The notes: generated by a model from the sequence alone, not told the origin. Numbered from the stretch's first letter, positions 53,441 through 62,066 are shown. The stretch: DNA of 64,000 bases from Sediminibacterium soli (GCF_009939225.1 NZ_JAACJR010000009.1:62001-126000), one strand, 5' to 3'. Numbers and translations: made by a program.

Positions 53441-53854
53441 TCAGGCCGGATATTCTACAAAATTTCTTTCGGTCTCAAATAACCTCACCCACAACTGCAA
53501 CCTGCTGTCCAGCCTGGGGCGCAGCAGTTCATATATCACCTTTACAATATTCTCCGCAGTCGGATTAAGATCGGCAAACTCCTTCGTATCAAGGTTCAGG
53601 TTCTTATGATCAAAGCGGTAGATCACTTCCGACCGGATCAGTTCGCTAAGCTGTTTCAGATCGATCACGTAACCCGTTTCCGGATCCGGCTCGCCCACCA
53701 CTTTTATGATCAGTTCATAATTGTGCCCATGGTAATTGGGGTTATTGCAAAGACCGAATACCGCATCGTTCTTTTCATCGCTCCACTGCTTGTTGTACAG
53801 GCGATGCGCGGCGTTAAAATGTTCTTTCCTGAAAACGGCTACTTTTTCGGCCAT
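53441..53854 (-). CDS. 6-pyruvoyl-tetrahydropterin synthase-family protein, copy 1
   Basis: 137 residues from the ATG at 53854 (MAEKVAVFRK); another ATG 9 nt upstream is possible. Zinc ligands in EHFNAAHRL (residues about 11-19) and HGHNYEL (about 49); the active-site Cys sits in GLCNNPNYHGHNY, a C-x5-HGH spacing as in mammalian-type PTPS, rather than the C-x3-HGH of QueD. Asp and His of the triad appear in RFDHKNLNL. It likely acts on dihydroneopterin triphosphate from FolE, 21 nt downstream. Confidence 0.9.
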   Translation of the reverse strand: MAEKVAVFRKEHFNAAHRLYNKQWSDEKNDAVFGLCNNPNYHGHNYELIIKVVGEPDPETGYVIDLKQLSELIRSEVIYRFDHKNLNLDTKEFADLNPTAENIVKVIYELLRPRLDSRLQLWVRLFETERNFVEYPA

Positions 53855-54035
53855 GGTATTCAAGTTAGGAAATTAGCGGGAATTGAGGCTGGGTGTTGGT
53901 CGATAAGTTGATTTGTTGAACGATTGGGTGTTTTACCGGTTATATGGTCCGGCCGACGGCAATCCGGTCTGTTGCACACCCGGCAACCACCCTGCAGCCA
54001 GTAGATCCGTTCAAAAACACAACCCGCCAGCTTCC

Positions 54036-54443
54036 CTAACCAAAATACTCCACATATATCCTGGGTGTTTCATACAGCTTGATGCAATGCAGTTTTACCT
54101 CTGCCGGGAGGTGTGGCGTAAGCTGCTCCCAGATGGCGATGGCCAGGTTTTCCGTGCTGCACATCTTGTCTTTCATAAAATCCACATCCATGTTCAGGTT
54201 CTTATGATCCAGTTTATCGATCACATGTTTTCTGATCAGGACACTCAGTTTTTTCACATCATAGAGAAAACCGGTATCCGTATCAGGATCGCCCTTTATC
54301 GTCACAAACAGGTCATAATTATGTCCATGCCAGTTCTCATTGGCACATACACCAAATACCGCCTCATTCTGTTCCCTGCTCCATTTGGGATTGAACAGTT
54401 TGTGGGCCGCATTAAAATGTTCCTGCCTTGTCAGATACACCAT
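54036..54443 (-). CDS. 6-pyruvoyl-tetrahydropterin synthase-family protein, copy 2
   Basis: 135 residues from the ATG at 54443 (MVYLTRQEHFN). Nearly the same layout as copy 1: EHFNAAHKL, GVCANENWHGHNYDL (C-x5-HGH), KLDHKNLNM. Both copies keep zinc ligands and the catalytic Cys, so neither looks dead. The frame is open to 54527, but the extension translates an A+T-rich inverted repeat and is rejected. It lies 180 nt upstream of copy 1 on the same strand, with its own TACCTTTG promoter box 15 nt before the start. Confidence 0.9.
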   Translation of the reverse strand: MVYLTRQEHFNAAHKLFNPKWSREQNEAVFGVCANENWHGHNYDLFVTIKGDPDTDTGFLYDVKKLSVLIRKHVIDKLDHKNLNMDVDFMKDKMCSTENLAIAIWEQLTPHLPAEVKLHCIKLYETPRIYVEYFG

Positions 54444-54458
54444 CCCGCAAAATTTCGG

Positions 54459-54466
54459 CAAAGGTA
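54459..54466 (-). promoter_or_regulatory. Promoter -7 box of PTPS copy 2
   Basis: CAAAGGTA on the + strand reads TACCTTTG on the - strand, an exact TAnnTTTG box 15 nt before the ATG at 54443. It lies just outside the inverted repeat. Confidence 0.5.
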
Positions 54467-54471
54467 GGGTG

Positions 54472-54617
54472 AATTTGAAAATTTGGGGATTTGAAAATTT
54501 GAAAATCAGCACCCGCACAACAACCACGCACTGGAAACAAAACAGCAGTAGCGGTTGACGCTTAACTATTTGTCTTCAATCCATTTTCAAATTCTCAAAT
54601 CCCCAAATTTTCAAATT
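54472..54617. repeat. 35-bp A+T-rich inverted repeat between divergent genes
   Basis: The arm 54472-54506 (beginning AATTTGAAAATTTGGGGATT) and the arm 54583-54617 are reverse complements at 34 of 35 positions, separated by 76 bp. Each arm is itself made of repeated ATTTGAAA words. It lies between the promoters of PTPS copy 2 and mqnB. Confidence 0.85.
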
Positions 54618-54634
54618 AAACGAACTCCCCATGC

Positions 54635-54642
54635 TACCTTTG
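54635..54642 (+). promoter_or_regulatory. Promoter -7 box of mqnB, 4 nt from the start codon
   Basis: TACCTTTG is followed by TCCT and the ATG at 54647. An exact TAnnTTTG box this close to the start predicts a leaderless transcript. Confidence 0.45.
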
Positions 54643-54646
54643 TCCT

Positions 54647-55315
54647 ATGCGTGTTATCATTACCGCCGCGACCGTTGCCGAGTGGATGCCGGCTTTCCTG
54701 GAAACAGACAACCTGTACACCAGCGAAAGCCAGCGTTTCAAGCTGCGTTTTCACCAGTCGGGCGTGGGTATGCTGGCAACGGCGGTATCGCTGACAAAAC
54801 TGTTGTACGAAGAAAAACCCGACCTGGTGGTACAGGCAGGCATAGCGGGCTGTTTTGACAATAAAATACCCTTGGGCAAGGTGCTGGTAACGGCAGATGA
54901 ATGCCTGGCCGATATGGGGGTGCAGGAAGACGGACGCTGGAAAGACCTGTTCGACCTGAAACTTGAAAAAAGCAGTTACCACCCCTTCGAAAAAAGAAAA
55001 CTGCCCAATCCCTGGCTGGCACAGTTCAACCTGCTCAAACTGCCGCAGGTAAGCGCAGTTACGATCAACGAGGTAAGCACGGATGCACAGCGCATTCAGC
55101 AGATCCGGAAAAAATACGATCCTGTTATCGAGAGTATGGAAGGTGCTGCGCTGCATTATACCTGCCGCGAAGCGGGCGTGCCGTTTCTGCAGATCAGGGC
55201 CGTTTCCAACTACATAGGTGAGCGCAACAAAGAGAACTGGAAACTGAAAGAGTCGCTTGCCGCACTGAACGAAACACTGATCAGATACATCGAAAAGCTA
55301 TACAAAATTCAATAA
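54647..55315 (+). CDS. mqnB: Futalosine hydrolase (menaquinone biosynthesis)
   Basis: 222 residues of the nucleoside-phosphorylase fold. It removes the base from futalosine in the alternative menaquinone pathway. The VVQAGIAGCFDN loop near residue 61, the SMEGAALHYTC catalytic region near residue 164 (glutamate and purine-binding residues) and IRAVSNYIGERN near residue 184 support this. The next gene, mqnD, begins 2 nt after its stop, which agrees with the pathway. No mqnA, mqnC or mqnE lies in the window. Confidence 0.9.
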   Translation: MRVIITAATVAEWMPAFLETDNLYTSESQRFKLRFHQSGVGMLATAVSLTKLLYEEKPDLVVQAGIAGCFDNKIPLGKVLVTADECLADMGVQEDGRWKDLFDLKLEKSSYHPFEKRKLPNPWLAQFNLLKLPQVSAVTINEVSTDAQRIQQIRKKYDPVIESMEGAALHYTCREAGVPFLQIRAVSNYIGERNKENWKLKESLAALNETLIRYIEKLYKIQ

Positions 55316-55317
55316 CC

Positions 55318-56169
55318 ATGGCCGGCACAACCTATACCCTTGGCTTTTCGCCCTGCCCGAACGATACCTTTATCTTCGACGCACTGGTAAATGGCAAGAT
55401 CGATACCCACGGTATCTCCTTTGATGTGGCACTGGAAGATGTGCAGACGCTGAACGAATGGGCCATCAACGGCAAACTGGATATTTCCAAGATCAGTTAC
55501 GGTGTGTTACCGCTGGTGGCGGAAAAATACCAGGTGCTGCAAAGCGGCGGCGCGTTGGGCAAAGGTGTAGGACCGCTGCTGATCGCCAAGGATGCGGGTA
55601 TCCGCGTGGAAGATATCGATACCCTCCGTATTGCCATACCCGGGGTGAATACCACCGCGCATATCCTGTTCTCGCTGGCGTTTCCGGAAGCAAAACAAAA
55701 ACAGTTCCTGGTGTTTCACCAGGTAGAGGATGCCGTGCTGAGCGGCAGGGCTGATGCCGGCGTTATCATTCACGAAAACCGCTTCACCTACCAGGATAAA
55801 GGCCTGCACAGACTGATGGATTTAGGCGAATACTGGGAAAAACACACCCATGCACCCATACCCCTGGGTGGCATAGTGGTGCATAACAGGATAGACAGGG
55901 CCCGTGCGGCGGAGATAGACGCGCTGATCAAAAAAAGCGTGGAATATGCATTTGCCGAATACCCGCATCTCTCCGAATATGTACAGCAGCATGCGCAGGA
56001 AATGAACCCGAAAGTAATGCGGCAGCATATCGATCTGTATGTAAACGATTATTCGCTCTGGCTGGGCGAAGACGGCAAAAAAGCCGTAAGACAGCTCTGT
56101 GAAGTGCACCACCGGTTGTATCCGCAGCAACCCTGCACCTCACCGGATATCTTTCTCTCTCCGGAATAA
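55318..56169 (+). CDS. mqnD: 1,4-dihydroxy-6-naphthoate synthase (MqnD)
   Basis: 283 residues. It has a periplasmic-binding-protein-like fold, and converts cyclic dehypoxanthine futalosine to 1,4-dihydroxy-6-naphthoate. GFSPCPNDTFIFDAL (residues 9-23) is the family hallmark; DISKISYGVLPL and RIAIPGVNTTAHIL follow as expected, and GVIIHENRFTY near residue 143 and PIPLGGIVV near 178 complete it. It is co-transcribed with mqnB. Confidence 0.93.
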   Translation: MAGTTYTLGFSPCPNDTFIFDALVNGKIDTHGISFDVALEDVQTLNEWAINGKLDISKISYGVLPLVAEKYQVLQSGGALGKGVGPLLIAKDAGIRVEDIDTLRIAIPGVNTTAHILFSLAFPEAKQKQFLVFHQVEDAVLSGRADAGVIIHENRFTYQDKGLHRLMDLGEYWEKHTHAPIPLGGIVVHNRIDRARAAEIDALIKKSVEYAFAEYPHLSEYVQQHAQEMNPKVMRQHIDLYVNDYSLWLGEDGKKAVRQLCEVHHRLYPQQPCTSPDIFLSPE

Positions 56170-56245
56170 ATCCCTGCCAATAGCCATCAACCTTCGGATA
56201 AGGGGTTGCTTTTTTCGAAAGAAAGATACAGTATGCCGCGAGCCC

Positions 56246-57562
56246 TTAACCGGCGTTTGCTTTTTGCAGGGCTTTGCCGTATACTTCCAATGCACGCTTC
56301 CTGGCCATCGCGTGATCAACAACCGGCTTTGGATAGGAAAAATCTTCGAACTCGGGCACCCATTTCCGGGTATACACCAGGTCTTTATCGAATTTCTGCG
56401 TCTGCAGAGAGGGATTGAATACCCTGAAATAGGGCGCTGCATCGCAACCGCTTCCCGCGGCCCACTGCCAGCCGCCGTTGTTGGCGGCAAGATCGTAATC
56501 AAGTAATTGCCGCGCAAAATAGGCTTCGCCCCAGCGCCAGTCGATCAGCAGGTGTTTGGCCAGAAACGAAGCGGTGATCATCCGTACCCTGTTATGCATA
56601 TAACCTGTTGCATTCAGTTCCCGCATGCCTGCGTCAACGATCGGGTAGCCGGTGGTTCCTTCGCACCAGCGCCTGAATTCATTTTCATCGTTACGCCAGG
56701 GTATATGATCATAAGCGGGTTTAAAACTCTTTCCTTTACCAACCCGCGGAAAATGCCAGAGTATCATCTGGTAAAATTCACGCCAGATCAGTTCGTTCAG
56801 GTAAACGGCGTTTACATCCACCGCACGTTGTACCAATGCCCGTATGCTTACCGTTCCAAACCGGAGATGCACACCCATATGCGAGGTACCCGCTGCAAGC
56901 GCGGGAAAATCGCGGGTGCTGTCATATCGCCGTATAAGCGCATCAGGCAGATCGGCCGGTGGAAAACGTTCCGGGGTATCGATAAACCCGATTGCCGCAG
57001 CAGATGGAACCGGTTCCGACGTTCGGCGCAGAAAATTGGCTGCATATTTTTCTGCAGGGTAGGCCCGCATATAAAAGGCATCCAGTTTCTGCCGCCATTT
57101 CTTTGCATAGGGTGTGAACACCGTATACGGCGTACCATCGTCTTTCAGTATCTCCGTCTTATCAAAAATCACCTGGTCCTTGAAGGTGTGGAAGTCTGCA
57201 CCCGCTGCAGCCAGCAGGTTCCCGACCGCCTGGTCGCGCTGAACGGCATAGGGCTCGTAATCGTGGTTGGTGTATACCGAGGCAATCTCAAATTCGGTCA
57301 ACAGCTGCCTGAACGCATTTTCCGGATGATCGTGCAGTACGGTAAGCGAACTCCCAGCCTGTTCCAATACCCGTTGCATTTGGCGCAGGGCGAGACAGAT
57401 AAAACTGACCCTTCTGTCGGCTTTTTCTTCCAGCCGGTCAAGAATGGTTTTGTCAAAAGTAAAAACGGGTAATACGGGATAACCGCTTCGCAAGGCATGG
57501 TAAAGCGCTGCATTGTCTGTAAGACGAAGATCGCGGCGGAACCACATCACAGCTACTTTCAT
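56246..57562 (-). CDS. phrB: Deoxyribodipyrimidine photolyase
   Basis: 438 residues. N-terminal antenna-binding domain (MKVAVMWFRRDLRLTDNAAL), linker, and C-terminal FAD domain with LIWREFYQMILWHFP near residue 263, GYPIVDAGMRELNATGYMHNR near residue 310 and NNGGWQWAAGSGCDAAPYFR near residue 365, matching class I CPD photolyases. It repairs UV-induced pyrimidine dimers with light. It converges on mqnD and shares no operon with uvrA. Confidence 0.95.
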   Translation of the reverse strand: MKVAVMWFRRDLRLTDNAALYHALRSGYPVLPVFTFDKTILDRLEEKADRRVSFICLALRQMQRVLEQAGSSLTVLHDHPENAFRQLLTEFEIASVYTNHDYEPYAVQRDQAVGNLLAAAGADFHTFKDQVIFDKTEILKDDGTPYTVFTPYAKKWRQKLDAFYMRAYPAEKYAANFLRRTSEPVPSAAAIGFIDTPERFPPADLPDALIRRYDSTRDFPALAAGTSHMGVHLRFGTVSIRALVQRAVDVNAVYLNELIWREFYQMILWHFPRVGKGKSFKPAYDHIPWRNDENEFRRWCEGTTGYPIVDAGMRELNATGYMHNRVRMITASFLAKHLLIDWRWGEAYFARQLLDYDLAANNGGWQWAAGSGCDAAPYFRVFNPSLQTQKFDKDLVYTRKWVPEFEDFSYPKPVVDHAMARKRALEVYGKALQKANAG

Positions 57563-57606
57563 GAAACGGGGTTATACAACAGATAACAACCAACCGGGCG
57601 GTTTGT

Positions 57607-58455
57607 TCAGCCGAGCGGCTGGATAAACTGATGGTAGACAGACCGGGCCATTGCATTCCCGAAAGATTTGCCATCCAGTTCTTTCACCCATCGCATTCCG
57701 TACAGGGCATTGGTCAAAAACAGTTCGTCTGCCTGCCGCAGCGCCTGTTCCGTTATCGGCTTCTCCGCAAAAGCAATACCGTTTTCCCTGAAACGGTTCA
57801 GCAGGTATTGCCGCATCACACCACCCACGCATCCATCCTGCAGGCGGGGTGTGAGGACGGTTTGCTCCTTTACGATAAACACATTCGCAATCGTTGCATC
57901 GGCCACACCATCGTATGGATTCAGCAGCAGTACATCGTCCCACTGCTCTTTTTTTGCAAACAGCGCGCCCATCAGGCTGGGCAGGTAATTGTTGTGTTTC
58001 AGGGATGAATAATCGTCGCATGTTTTTCTTGCCCCTCTGTACACGCCCATCCGCAGCCCTGTTTCATTCAGCAGGGCATAGGCCGGATCCAGCGGCCAGC
58101 TTTGGATGATATGGTTGGGGAAATGGTCCTTTGCATCAAACAAACCGCCTTCGCTGCGAAAAACCGTGATGCGGATACGGGCTGATGCGGTGTGGCCGTT
58201 CCTCTGCGCGAGACTCCCGATGCTTTCTTGCAGGTAGGCTTTTGTACAGGTGGCGGGACGGTTGAAATACATGGCCTGCAGCGAACGGAAAAACCTGTCG
58301 GTATGCAGATCAAACAAAGGGATCCGGCCGTTTACCATCCTGATCGTTTCAAAAAAACCGTCGCCGTAACGAAACGACCTGTTATCAGGCGATAAGCACA
58401 GCTCGTCGGCCGGCATGATCTCACCATTGTAAAAAACAAATTGCGGCAGGGACAT
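57607..58455 (-). CDS. Class IV aminotransferase (IlvE/PabC-like)
   Basis: 282 residues from the ATG at 58455 (MSLPQFVFYN). RSFRYGDGFFETIRM near residue 27, the PLP lysine in SSLKHNNYLPSL near residue 150 and DATIANVFIVKEQTV near residue 183 are class IV features. It could be 4-amino-4-deoxychorismate lyase or a branched-chain or D-amino-acid aminotransferase; sequence by eye does not decide. The folE/PTPS genes are 4 kb away and not linked. A TATATTTG box lies 3 nt before the ATG. Confidence 0.82.
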   Translation of the reverse strand: MSLPQFVFYNGEIMPADELCLSPDNRSFRYGDGFFETIRMVNGRIPLFDLHTDRFFRSLQAMYFNRPATCTKAYLQESIGSLAQRNGHTASARIRITVFRSEGGLFDAKDHFPNHIIQSWPLDPAYALLNETGLRMGVYRGARKTCDDYSSLKHNNYLPSLMGALFAKKEQWDDVLLLNPYDGVADATIANVFIVKEQTVLTPRLQDGCVGGVMRQYLLNRFRENGIAFAEKPITEQALRQADELFLTNALYGMRWVKELDGKSFGNAMARSVYHQFIQPLG

Positions 58456-58458
58456 AAA

Positions 58459-58466
58459 CAAATATA
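58459..58466 (-). promoter_or_regulatory. Promoter -7 box of the aminotransferase, 3 nt from the start codon
   Basis: On the - strand TATATTTG is followed by TTT and the ATG at 58455; a CTTG 15 nt further upstream is a poor -33 match. It suggests a leaderless mRNA. Confidence 0.4.
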
Positions 58467-58519
58467 ATCACCGAATCCCGGCAAGCTTTGCTTATTTTGG
58501 GCATCCATAGTATTCATCC

Positions 58520-59617
58520 ATGACGATCCAGGACATCATACAGGCACTCGAAGAAAAAGCCCCTGTTTCCCTGCAGGAATCTTACGATAATGCAGGACTG
58601 CTGACCGGTAGCCCTGCATGGGCTTGCACCGGCGTGCTTTGTACGCTTGATGCCACGGAAGCCGTGATCGCCGAAGCAAAAGAAAAAGGGTGCAACCTGG
58701 TGGTGGCCCACCACCCCATTATTTTCGGCGGGTTAAAAAAGATCACCGGCCGCAACTATGTGGAGCGGACCGTGATCGCCGCCATCAAAAACGATATCGC
58801 CATATATGCCATCCATACCAACCTGGATAACCTGATCGATGGCGTAAATGGCCGCATCGCCGACAAACTGGAACTGGTCAACCGGCGCATACTGCTGCCA
58901 AAGGAGGCGCAGCTGCTGAAGCTCTACACATTTGTACCCGAAGAACACGCCGAAAAACTGCGGTCGGCCCTTTTTGCCGCCGGAGCGGGGCATATCGGTG
59001 AATACAGCGAGGCCAGTTTCAACACGGCCGGCCTAGGTACCTTCAACGGATCCGAGCATACCAACCCCTTTGTGGGTGAACCGGGCAGGCGGCACGAAGA
59101 AAAAGAAACCAGGGTGGAAGTGATCCTGCCCCGCCAACGCCGTTCAGCGGTGCTGAAAGCCCTGTTTGCGGCCCATCCTTATGAGGAAGTGGCCTATGAC
59201 CTAATTAGCTTACTAAATGATAATCAATACATTGGAAGCGGGTTGGTTGGCGAATTGCCCGAGCCGGCAGCAGAAGCGGTGTTTCTGGCCCGGCTCGGGG
59301 ATGTTTTTGGATTGCAGGTGATCCGTCATACACCGCTGCTGGGCAAACCGGTCAGCAAAATTGCCGTCTGCGGCGGTTCGGGCAGTTTCCTGACCGGGCA
59401 GGCCATTGCCGCGGGGGCCGATGTATATGTTTCCTCCGACATAAAATACCATGAATTCTTTGATGCCGACAACCGGCTGGTCATCGCCGATATCGGTCAT
59501 TGGGAAAGCGAACAATTCACCACCGGGCTGCTTTTTGAGCTTTTACAGGCTAAATTCCCTACCTTTGCCGTCCTCAAATCAGGGGTAAAAACCAACCCGG
59601 TGAACTATTTTACCTGA
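58520..59617 (+). CDS. Nif3-like dinuclear metal-centre protein
   Basis: 365 residues. The two Nif3 halves carry the metal ligands: VVAHHPIIFGG near residue 62, IYAIHTNLDN near residue 97 and, in the second half, SSDIKYHEFFDADN with DIGHWESEQF near residues 312-335. An insertion of about 120 residues (PII-like, residues about 130-250) between them makes this the long variant. The biochemical role of Nif3 proteins is not settled. The following zinc-ribbon gene is 56 nt downstream, a pairing often seen in Bacteroidota. Confidence 0.9.
   Translation: MTIQDIIQALEEKAPVSLQESYDNAGLLTGSPAWACTGVLCTLDATEAVIAEAKEKGCNLVVAHHPIIFGGLKKITGRNYVERTVIAAIKNDIAIYAIHTNLDNLIDGVNGRIADKLELVNRRILLPKEAQLLKLYTFVPEEHAEKLRSALFAAGAGHIGEYSEASFNTAGLGTFNGSEHTNPFVGEPGRRHEEKETRVEVILPRQRRSAVLKALFAAHPYEEVAYDLISLLNDNQYIGSGLVGELPEPAAEAVFLARLGDVFGLQVIRHTPLLGKPVSKIAVCGGSGSFLTGQAIAAGADVYVSSDIKYHEFFDADNRLVIADIGHWESEQFTTGLLFELLQAKFPTFAVLKSGVKTNPVNYFT
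59534..59567 (+). promoter_or_regulatory. Promoter of the zinc-ribbon gene, inside the end of the Nif3-like gene
   Basis: TTTG at 59534-59537, 22-nt spacer, TACCTTTG at 59560-59567. Both elements fit, and the transcript would begin about 100 nt before the ATG at 59674. Confidence 0.5.
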
Positions 59618-59673
59618 TCTGTGGGTCCGCAGGTTGACAGCAACCATTAAAACGAATAAACCAAGAAACCATT

Positions 59674-60429
59674 ATGGCAGCAGTTAAAGAGTACTCTGTT
59701 GAAGAAAAGCTGGTAGCGTTATTGCAGTTGCAGAAGATTGACAGCAAGCTTGATGAGATCAAGATCCTCAAAGGCGAACTTCCGATGGAAGTAAGCGACC
59801 TGGAAGACGAGATCCAGGGTTTACAGGCCCGCCAAACGCGTATCGAAGAAGAGATCAACGGCATCACCGAGTTCATGGAGAGCAAGAAAACAGCTATCAA
59901 GGACAGTGAATCGCTGATCGCCAAATACGAAAAACAAAGCGAGAACGTTAAGAATAACCGTGAGTTCGAGGCCATCAACAAAGAGATCGAAATGCAGCAG
60001 CTCGAGATCAAGCTGTCTGAAAAACATATCCGCGACGCCAACGAAGAACTGGCCGAAAAGGTAAAGACGCTCGAGGGCGCCAAAAAACAGGTATCGGTTA
60101 AAGAAGGTGTGCTGAACCACAAGAAAGGCGAACTGCAGAAGATCATTACCGATACGGAGAAAGAAGAAACCCATTTCAACAAACAAAGCGGGGAAGCACG
60201 CAGCCATATCGACGAGCGCCTGCTGTACAGCTACGACCGCATCCGCAAAAGCTATCGCAATGGCCTGGCCGTTGTACCGGTTGAAAGAGATGCCTGCGGC
60301 GGTTGCTTCAATTCCATTCCGCCGCAGCGCCAGAGCGAGATCCGTCTGCACAAAAAGATCATCGTTTGCGAAAACTGCGGCCGTATCCTGGTCGACGCTA
60401 CCCTGAACGACAGCGTGGAAGCCAAATAA
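59674..60429 (+). CDS. C4 zinc-ribbon coiled-coil protein (CdsZ/FlgZ-like)
   Basis: 251 residues. The first 190 residues form a long antiparallel coiled coil (many K/E heptads, LIAKYEKQSENVKNNREFEAI), followed by a zinc ribbon with two Cys pairs: DACGGCFNSIPPQ and VCENCGRIL. The layout matches proteins related to Helicobacter FlgZ and chlamydial CdsZ, some of which work as chaperones; in Bacteroidota, without flagella, the partner is unknown. It is followed by a strong terminator. Confidence 0.88.
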   Translation: MAAVKEYSVEEKLVALLQLQKIDSKLDEIKILKGELPMEVSDLEDEIQGLQARQTRIEEEINGITEFMESKKTAIKDSESLIAKYEKQSENVKNNREFEAINKEIEMQQLEIKLSEKHIRDANEELAEKVKTLEGAKKQVSVKEGVLNHKKGELQKIITDTEKEETHFNKQSGEARSHIDERLLYSYDRIRKSYRNGLAVVPVERDACGGCFNSIPPQRQSEIRLHKKIIVCENCGRILVDATLNDSVEAK

Positions 60430-60448
60430 TCTTTTTTTGAGTGATAGT

Positions 60449-60477
60449 AAAGGACAGCTTAACCGCTGTCCTTTTTT
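60449..60477 (+). terminator. Terminator after the zinc-ribbon gene
   Basis: AAAGGACAGC (60449-60458) and GCTGTCCTTT (60465-60474) form a perfect 10-bp stem with loop TTAACC, followed by T residues to 60477. Confidence 0.88.
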
Positions 60478-60581
60478 GTTTGTCAACTACGCGGAACGAT
60501 ATTTTTAGCAGCATCCTACACATGATTTCAGCCATTCATCAAAAGCAGTCCATCAATCGGCGGCATTTGCTATTTTCGGGT

Positions 60582-62066
60582 ATGAAGTATATCGTGGTTC
60601 TGCTGCTGTTTGTGATCACCGGCCGGTCGGAGGCGCAGAAAGTATACGAATTCAACAGTGTCTGCCAGCAGGCCTACCAGGAAATATCCAAACTGAAGAT
60701 CAGCGAAGGACTGGCGCTCGTGGAGAAAGCCAGGCAGCAGAATCCCGATAACCTGATTCCCGTTTTTCTGGAGAGCTATGCCGATTTTTACCAGTTGTTC
60801 CTCAACGAAGACCCTGCTGATTACCGCGAGCGGTACCCCAGGTTCGCGCAGCGTATCGAAGCACTGAAAAAAGGACCGGAATCATCGCCGTTTTATGGTT
60901 TTTGCATCAGCACGGTACGTGTTCAGAAAGCGGCCACTTCCATCAAATTCGGGAAATTCTGGGATGCGGGATGGGAGTTCCGCCGCGCATACCAGGATAT
61001 CAAACAGAACAGGAAAGACTTTCCCACTTTTGTTCCCAACGACCTGATCTATGGTGCGCTGCAGGCCATCACCAGTACGATACCAAAAGGCTATAAATGG
61101 ATCGCAGGCATATTTGGCATGAAGGGTTCGCTTGGCGAGGGTATGAAAACGGTGCGCGGTTTTGTGAACAGCAACGACCCCTGGGCAAAACTGTTTTTTA
61201 ACGAAGCCGCATTCCTGTACCCCTACCTGCAGTTTTACATAGAGAACAAAAAGGATGAGGCGATCGCTTTTGCGCAGCAGAAAAGAATAGACCTGGTAAA
61301 CAACCACCTGCACGCCTATATGGCCGCCAATCTCTGCATCAATAACCAGCAGTCCGAGCTGGCGCAGAAGATCATGCTGAACCGGAATATGTCTGATGAT
61401 TATTTGCGAACACCTGTATGGGACTTTGAACTCGGCTTTACCCATCTGTACCACCTCGAAACACAGCCATCGGCCAGGCATTTTGAAAGTTTTCTTACAA
61501 CATTCACGGGCAGTTTCTATGTAAAGGATGCATTGCAGAAACTAAGCTGGTGCTATTACCTGCAGGGCAATATGAGCCGTGCAGAAGAAACCAGAAAACG
61601 CATCCTGCAGCGGGGCGCCACCAATTCGGATGCGGACAAACAGGCGCTGAAAGATGCCCAGACAGGCCGCTGGCCGAATATGCTGTTACTCAAAGCAAGA
61701 CTGTTGAGCGATGGCGGATACGCCACCGATGCCGCCGCGCTGCTGCACGGAAAAACAGAGGACGATTTTGGCACAGAAGAAGAGAAACTGGAATTCGCCT
61801 ATCGCGCCGGGCGTATCTATGATGCGCTGGAACGCGACGACGATGCCATCCGCAATTACCTGATCGCGATCCGGATGGGAGAACACCGGAGAGAATATTT
61901 TGCCGCAAGAGCGGCGGTGCAGATCGGTTATATCTACGAAAAACGCGGGCAGAAAGCGATGGCCATACAGTATTACCAGCGTTGTCTTGCTATGGAAGAC
62001 CATGAATTCAAAGACTCGCTGGACCAGCGCGCCAAATCGGGCATTGCCCGCTGCAAAGGGGAATAA
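60582..62066 (+). CDS. Secreted TPR-repeat protein
   Basis: 494 residues from the ATG at 60582 (MKYIVVLLLFVITGRSEAQ), a good signal peptide. The rest is helical with loosely spaced TPR-like repeats, for example at residues 20-60 and clearest at about 400-480 (LEFAYRAGRIYDALERDDDAIRNYLIAIRMG and AVQIGYIYEKRGQKAMAIQYYQRCLAM). Likely a periplasmic scaffold; no enzyme motif. The open frame back to 60441 is rejected because it covers the terminator of the previous gene. A TATTTTCG box lies 3 nt before the ATG. It is followed 83 nt later by recN. Confidence 0.8.
   Translation: MKYIVVLLLFVITGRSEAQKVYEFNSVCQQAYQEISKLKISEGLALVEKARQQNPDNLIPVFLESYADFYQLFLNEDPADYRERYPRFAQRIEALKKGPESSPFYGFCISTVRVQKAATSIKFGKFWDAGWEFRRAYQDIKQNRKDFPTFVPNDLIYGALQAITSTIPKGYKWIAGIFGMKGSLGEGMKTVRGFVNSNDPWAKLFFNEAAFLYPYLQFYIENKKDEAIAFAQQKRIDLVNNHLHAYMAANLCINNQQSELAQKIMLNRNMSDDYLRTPVWDFELGFTHLYHLETQPSARHFESFLTTFTGSFYVKDALQKLSWCYYLQGNMSRAEETRKRILQRGATNSDADKQALKDAQTGRWPNMLLLKARLLSDGGYATDAAALLHGKTEDDFGTEEEKLEFAYRAGRIYDALERDDDAIRNYLIAIRMGEHRREYFAARAAVQIGYIYEKRGQKAMAIQYYQRCLAMEDHEFKDSLDQRAKSGIARCKGE

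Noticed and set aside
54444..54527. N-terminal extension of PTPS copy 2
   Set aside because: It translates the A+T-rich inverted repeat and covers the promoter box at 54459.
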